The notes beneath the pieces are model-generated. The model had not been told where the DNA came from. It ran no database searches and saw only the letters and a list, made by a program, of their open reading frames with translations. Positions 62,193-64,000 of a stretch of 64,000 bases of DNA are shown here, piece after piece (position 1 is the first letter of the stretch; each line of letters opens with the position of its first letter). Origin of the DNA: an uncultured Flavobacteriaceae bacterium (GTDB lineage Bacteria; Bacteroidota; Bacteroidia; Flavobacteriales; Flavobacteriaceae); contig CANNCA010000001.1 of assembly GCA_947503005.1 (NCBI GenBank), positions 806,001 through 870,000 of the forward strand, written 5' to 3'. The position numbers and the translations under genes were made by a program.

Positions 62193-64000
62193 TTACTCTT
62201 CGACAGTAAGGTTGTCAGTTGCTTTTTCCTTCAACGTATCCACTTGGGTAGAATCCATATCCATTCCAACGGAATCAGGCAAGTCTGGATCTTCTAATTC
62301 AGGAACGGCTCTCGGATTCTCGAATTGATCTCCATAGAACTTATCAAAGTATTCGTTGAAAATGAGCGTTTCTTTTTCCGCTTTTTCACGGTCTTTATTG
62401 ATGACCAATATATCAACGATACGATTATAAGCTTCCATGTCGCCTAATATATCCTCTCCGCGACTTATTTTTTGATCTATCGGAAGCAAGGAATAGTAAT
62501 TCAAACGTTCTTGATATTTGACTTTTAGCCTTTCAAAAAGCTCACGTGCTTTTGCCGTTTCTCCCACTTTGTAATAGCCATCCACAAAGGGTTCTACTAA
62601 TGTATAATATCCATATTGGTCCAAAGGCATATTGGTCATGGCGATATCGATGACTTCTTTTGCTTTCTCGAATTTGTTTTCTTCGAGCAAAGTTTCGGTT
62701 AAACGGGCTAGGTTACTACGGAAAGTGACACCCTGTATTCTCGTTTGAGTATCATGGTAGATATCCGGGTCGCCAGAATTTCCCCATTCCCAGTTTGTAA
62801 CGATATCGTACATAAGGTCACTGTCGATACGGCCCATTTCAAAGCCGTTTTCTCGTTCTGTTTTGATAGGAACTAATTTATAGGCAAGACCATCTAGTTG
62901 TAAGTAATCTTTCATCCAGATAAATTCTGCATCGTCGAAACTTCCACCAGAAAAATAGATAGGTCGTTTCCAATCGTTGTTGGCCAAAATGTCCAACATC
63001 ATCATGCTCTTTTTAGTGATAGCACTTGAGGGTAAATCAATATCAATGAAATCAACGATGAGCGCCGAGTCTTTTTCTTTTACGATGCCATATTCCAAAA
63101 CATTCTTCTTGTTGACCGGCACCCTAATTTTAGTCGTTGGGTAGTAAACTATGTTTTGTACGTTTTCGGAATAGGCATCAGGGTCCGCACCTGCCTTTTG
63201 AAAATAATATTTCAGTTTTGTCTCCGGTTTGTCGCCATCTACCCAATCGATGAAGGCTTGAACCGTCCAACGACTTTCGGACACCTGTTTATTAAAAAGG
63301 GCATCTGCATTTTGATGATAGAGTACATCACGAGACCCCCAACGGTATTTTTCGTGTTCAATCTGTGACGGTATTGGGTCACTTTCGTACGCCTTGCGCT
63401 TCATTTGGTCAATGTACCAATCCGTTTCAAAAAGGCTAGTACATACCACACGCACGTCCGTACGATATCCTTCTATTTCTTGCGCATACCATAGTGGAAA
63501 TGTGTCGTTGTCACCTATGGTAAATAAAATAGCGCCTGCATCTTTTTGACAAGAGTCAAGATAAGCCTTAGCGGTCGAATTTGCCGTAAACCGATTCGAG
63601 CGGTCATGATCATCCCAGTTTTGATAGGCCATCACGGTTGGCACTGCCAACAAACACACTATCGTAAGAGCCGGAGCCAATATCTTGGGCGTTATCAGTT
63701 TTCGGAATTCATCAAAAAGGCCATAAACTCCCAAGCCTATCCATAGCGCAAAGATGTAGAAAGACCCAACTAAGGAATAATCGCGTTCGCGAGGTTGAAA
63801 TATATAAGGATTAGTATAAAACTGTATTGCGATTCCGGTGAACATAAAGAAAACAAAGAGCACCCAAAATTGTTTGGGGTTTTTCGAAATTTGGAAAACG
63901 AGACCTATAATTCCTAATATGAGTGGTAAGAAATAATATGTGTTTCGGCCTTTATTATTTTCGACATCACTGGGCAGATTTTTTTGACTGCCCAAAACGG
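62193..64000 (-). CDS. DUF2723 membrane protein, C-terminal part (5' end outside window)
   Basis: C-terminal 601 residues of a DUF2723 family protein, which is probably a polytopic glycosyltransferase-like membrane protein of about 1000-1100 residues. The visible part starts with spans (YYFLPLILGIIGLVFQI, FWVLFVFFMFTGIAIQFY), passes NPYIFQPRERDYSLVGSF, and includes the soluble loop with ILFTIGDNDTFPLWYAQE. The C-terminal half is rich in helical repeats (ARLTETLLEENKFEKAKEV, LFERLKVKYQERLNYYSLL), a TPR-like region. The frame is open to the right edge with no start codon needed in view. Confidence 0.9.
   Translation of the reverse strand, partial: VLGSQKNLPSDVENNKGRNTYYFLPLILGIIGLVFQISKNPKQFWVLFVFFMFTGIAIQFYTNPYIFQPRERDYSLVGSFYIFALWIGLGVYGLFDEFRKLITPKILAPALTIVCLLAVPTVMAYQNWDDHDRSNRFTANSTAKAYLDSCQKDAGAILFTIGDNDTFPLWYAQEIEGYRTDVRVVCTSLFETDWYIDQMKRKAYESDPIPSQIEHEKYRWGSRDVLYHQNADALFNKQVSESRWTVQAFIDWVDGDKPETKLKYYFQKAGADPDAYSENVQNIVYYPTTKIRVPVNKKNVLEYGIVKEKDSALIVDFIDIDLPSSAITKKSMMMLDILANNDWKRPIYFSGGSFDDAEFIWMKDYLQLDGLAYKLVPIKTERENGFEMGRIDSDLMYDIVTNWEWGNSGDPDIYHDTQTRIQGVTFRSNLARLTETLLEENKFEKAKEVIDIAMTNMPLDQYGYYTLVEPFVDGYYKVGETAKARELFERLKVKYQERLNYYSLLPIDQKISRGEDILGDMEAYNRIVDILVINKDREKAEKETLIFNEYFDKFYGDQFENPRAVPELEDPDLPDSVGMDMDSTQVDTLKEKATDNLTVEE

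Overview
The window is chromosomal DNA from a member of the Bacteroidota, most likely a marine Flavobacteriaceae. The reasons are AT-rich intergenic DNA, promoters of the Bacteroidota type (TTTG-N19-TAnnTTTG, perfect upstream of rplM), a TonB-dependent receptor paired with a DUF4249 lipoprotein, a type IX secretion sorting domain, DUF5916, DUF4097 and DUF2723 proteins, an ExbB-ExbD-ExbD cluster whose ExbD proteins carry CxxC insertions, and a ribosomal protein S2 with a helix-hairpin-helix tail. The genus cannot be fixed from the sequence alone.

Layout. (1) 1-3.8 kb is the right end of an integrated element. It holds the 5' part of a CusA/CzcA heavy-metal RND pump, a small HYC/CC/PP-motif protein, a tyrosine integrase, and then a 3' fragment of tRNA-Leu(TAG) with its terminator. 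The fragment marks the junction with the core chromosome. (2) 3.9-7.3 kb is a leftward operon of circularly permuted ATP-grasp, alpha-E and transglutaminase-like proteins, a recurrent but biochemically obscure trio. (3) 7.6-17.6 kb is mixed metabolism and envelope: glutaminase, a zinc metallopeptidase, two small membrane proteins, a sugar porter, Kdo transferase (waaA), a sugar aminotransferase, galE and an exported amidohydrolase. (4) 17.6-22.3 kb carries sucA-sucB of the 2-oxoglutarate dehydrogenase beside a beta-barrel-like protein. (5) 22.3-26.2 kb has a di-haem peroxidase, a retropepsin-like protein, a TatD hydrolase, asparaginase and tRNA-Ser(GGA). (6) 26.3-30.8 kb is an ExbB/ExbD energy-coupling cluster with a duplicated ExbD pair; the last copy is broken by two frameshifts. 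(7) 30.8-38.3 kb runs leftward with rpoN, asnS, an MMPL/RND exporter, frr and pyrH. (8) 38.4-43.6 kb has an M61 peptidase and an ECF sigma, HEAT-type anti-sigma and two DUF4097 proteins. (9) 43.6-46.9 kb is the ribosomal block tsf, rpsB, rpsI, rplM, with a structured leader before rpsB. (10) 47-55 kb is outer-membrane and exported proteins. (11) 55.3-64 kb has polA, a membrane protein, cutC, a metallophosphoesterase, a thioredoxin-fold protein without its cysteines, and the C-terminal part of a DUF2723 protein.

Working together: sucA and sucB form one complex with lipoamide dehydrogenase encoded elsewhere. The ExbB/ExbD cluster would supply proton-motive energy to TonB-dependent receptors such as the one at 51.6-54.1 kb. 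waaA, the aminotransferase and galE all feed surface polysaccharide. The rplM-rpsI and rpsB-tsf pairs are separate transcription units, divided by a strong terminator. Most of the window is ordinary core genome. The parts most worth a second look are the island junction, the decayed ExbD copy, the S2 fusion and its leader RNA, the cysteine-free thioredoxin, and the ECF/DUF4097 and DUF4249 operons.
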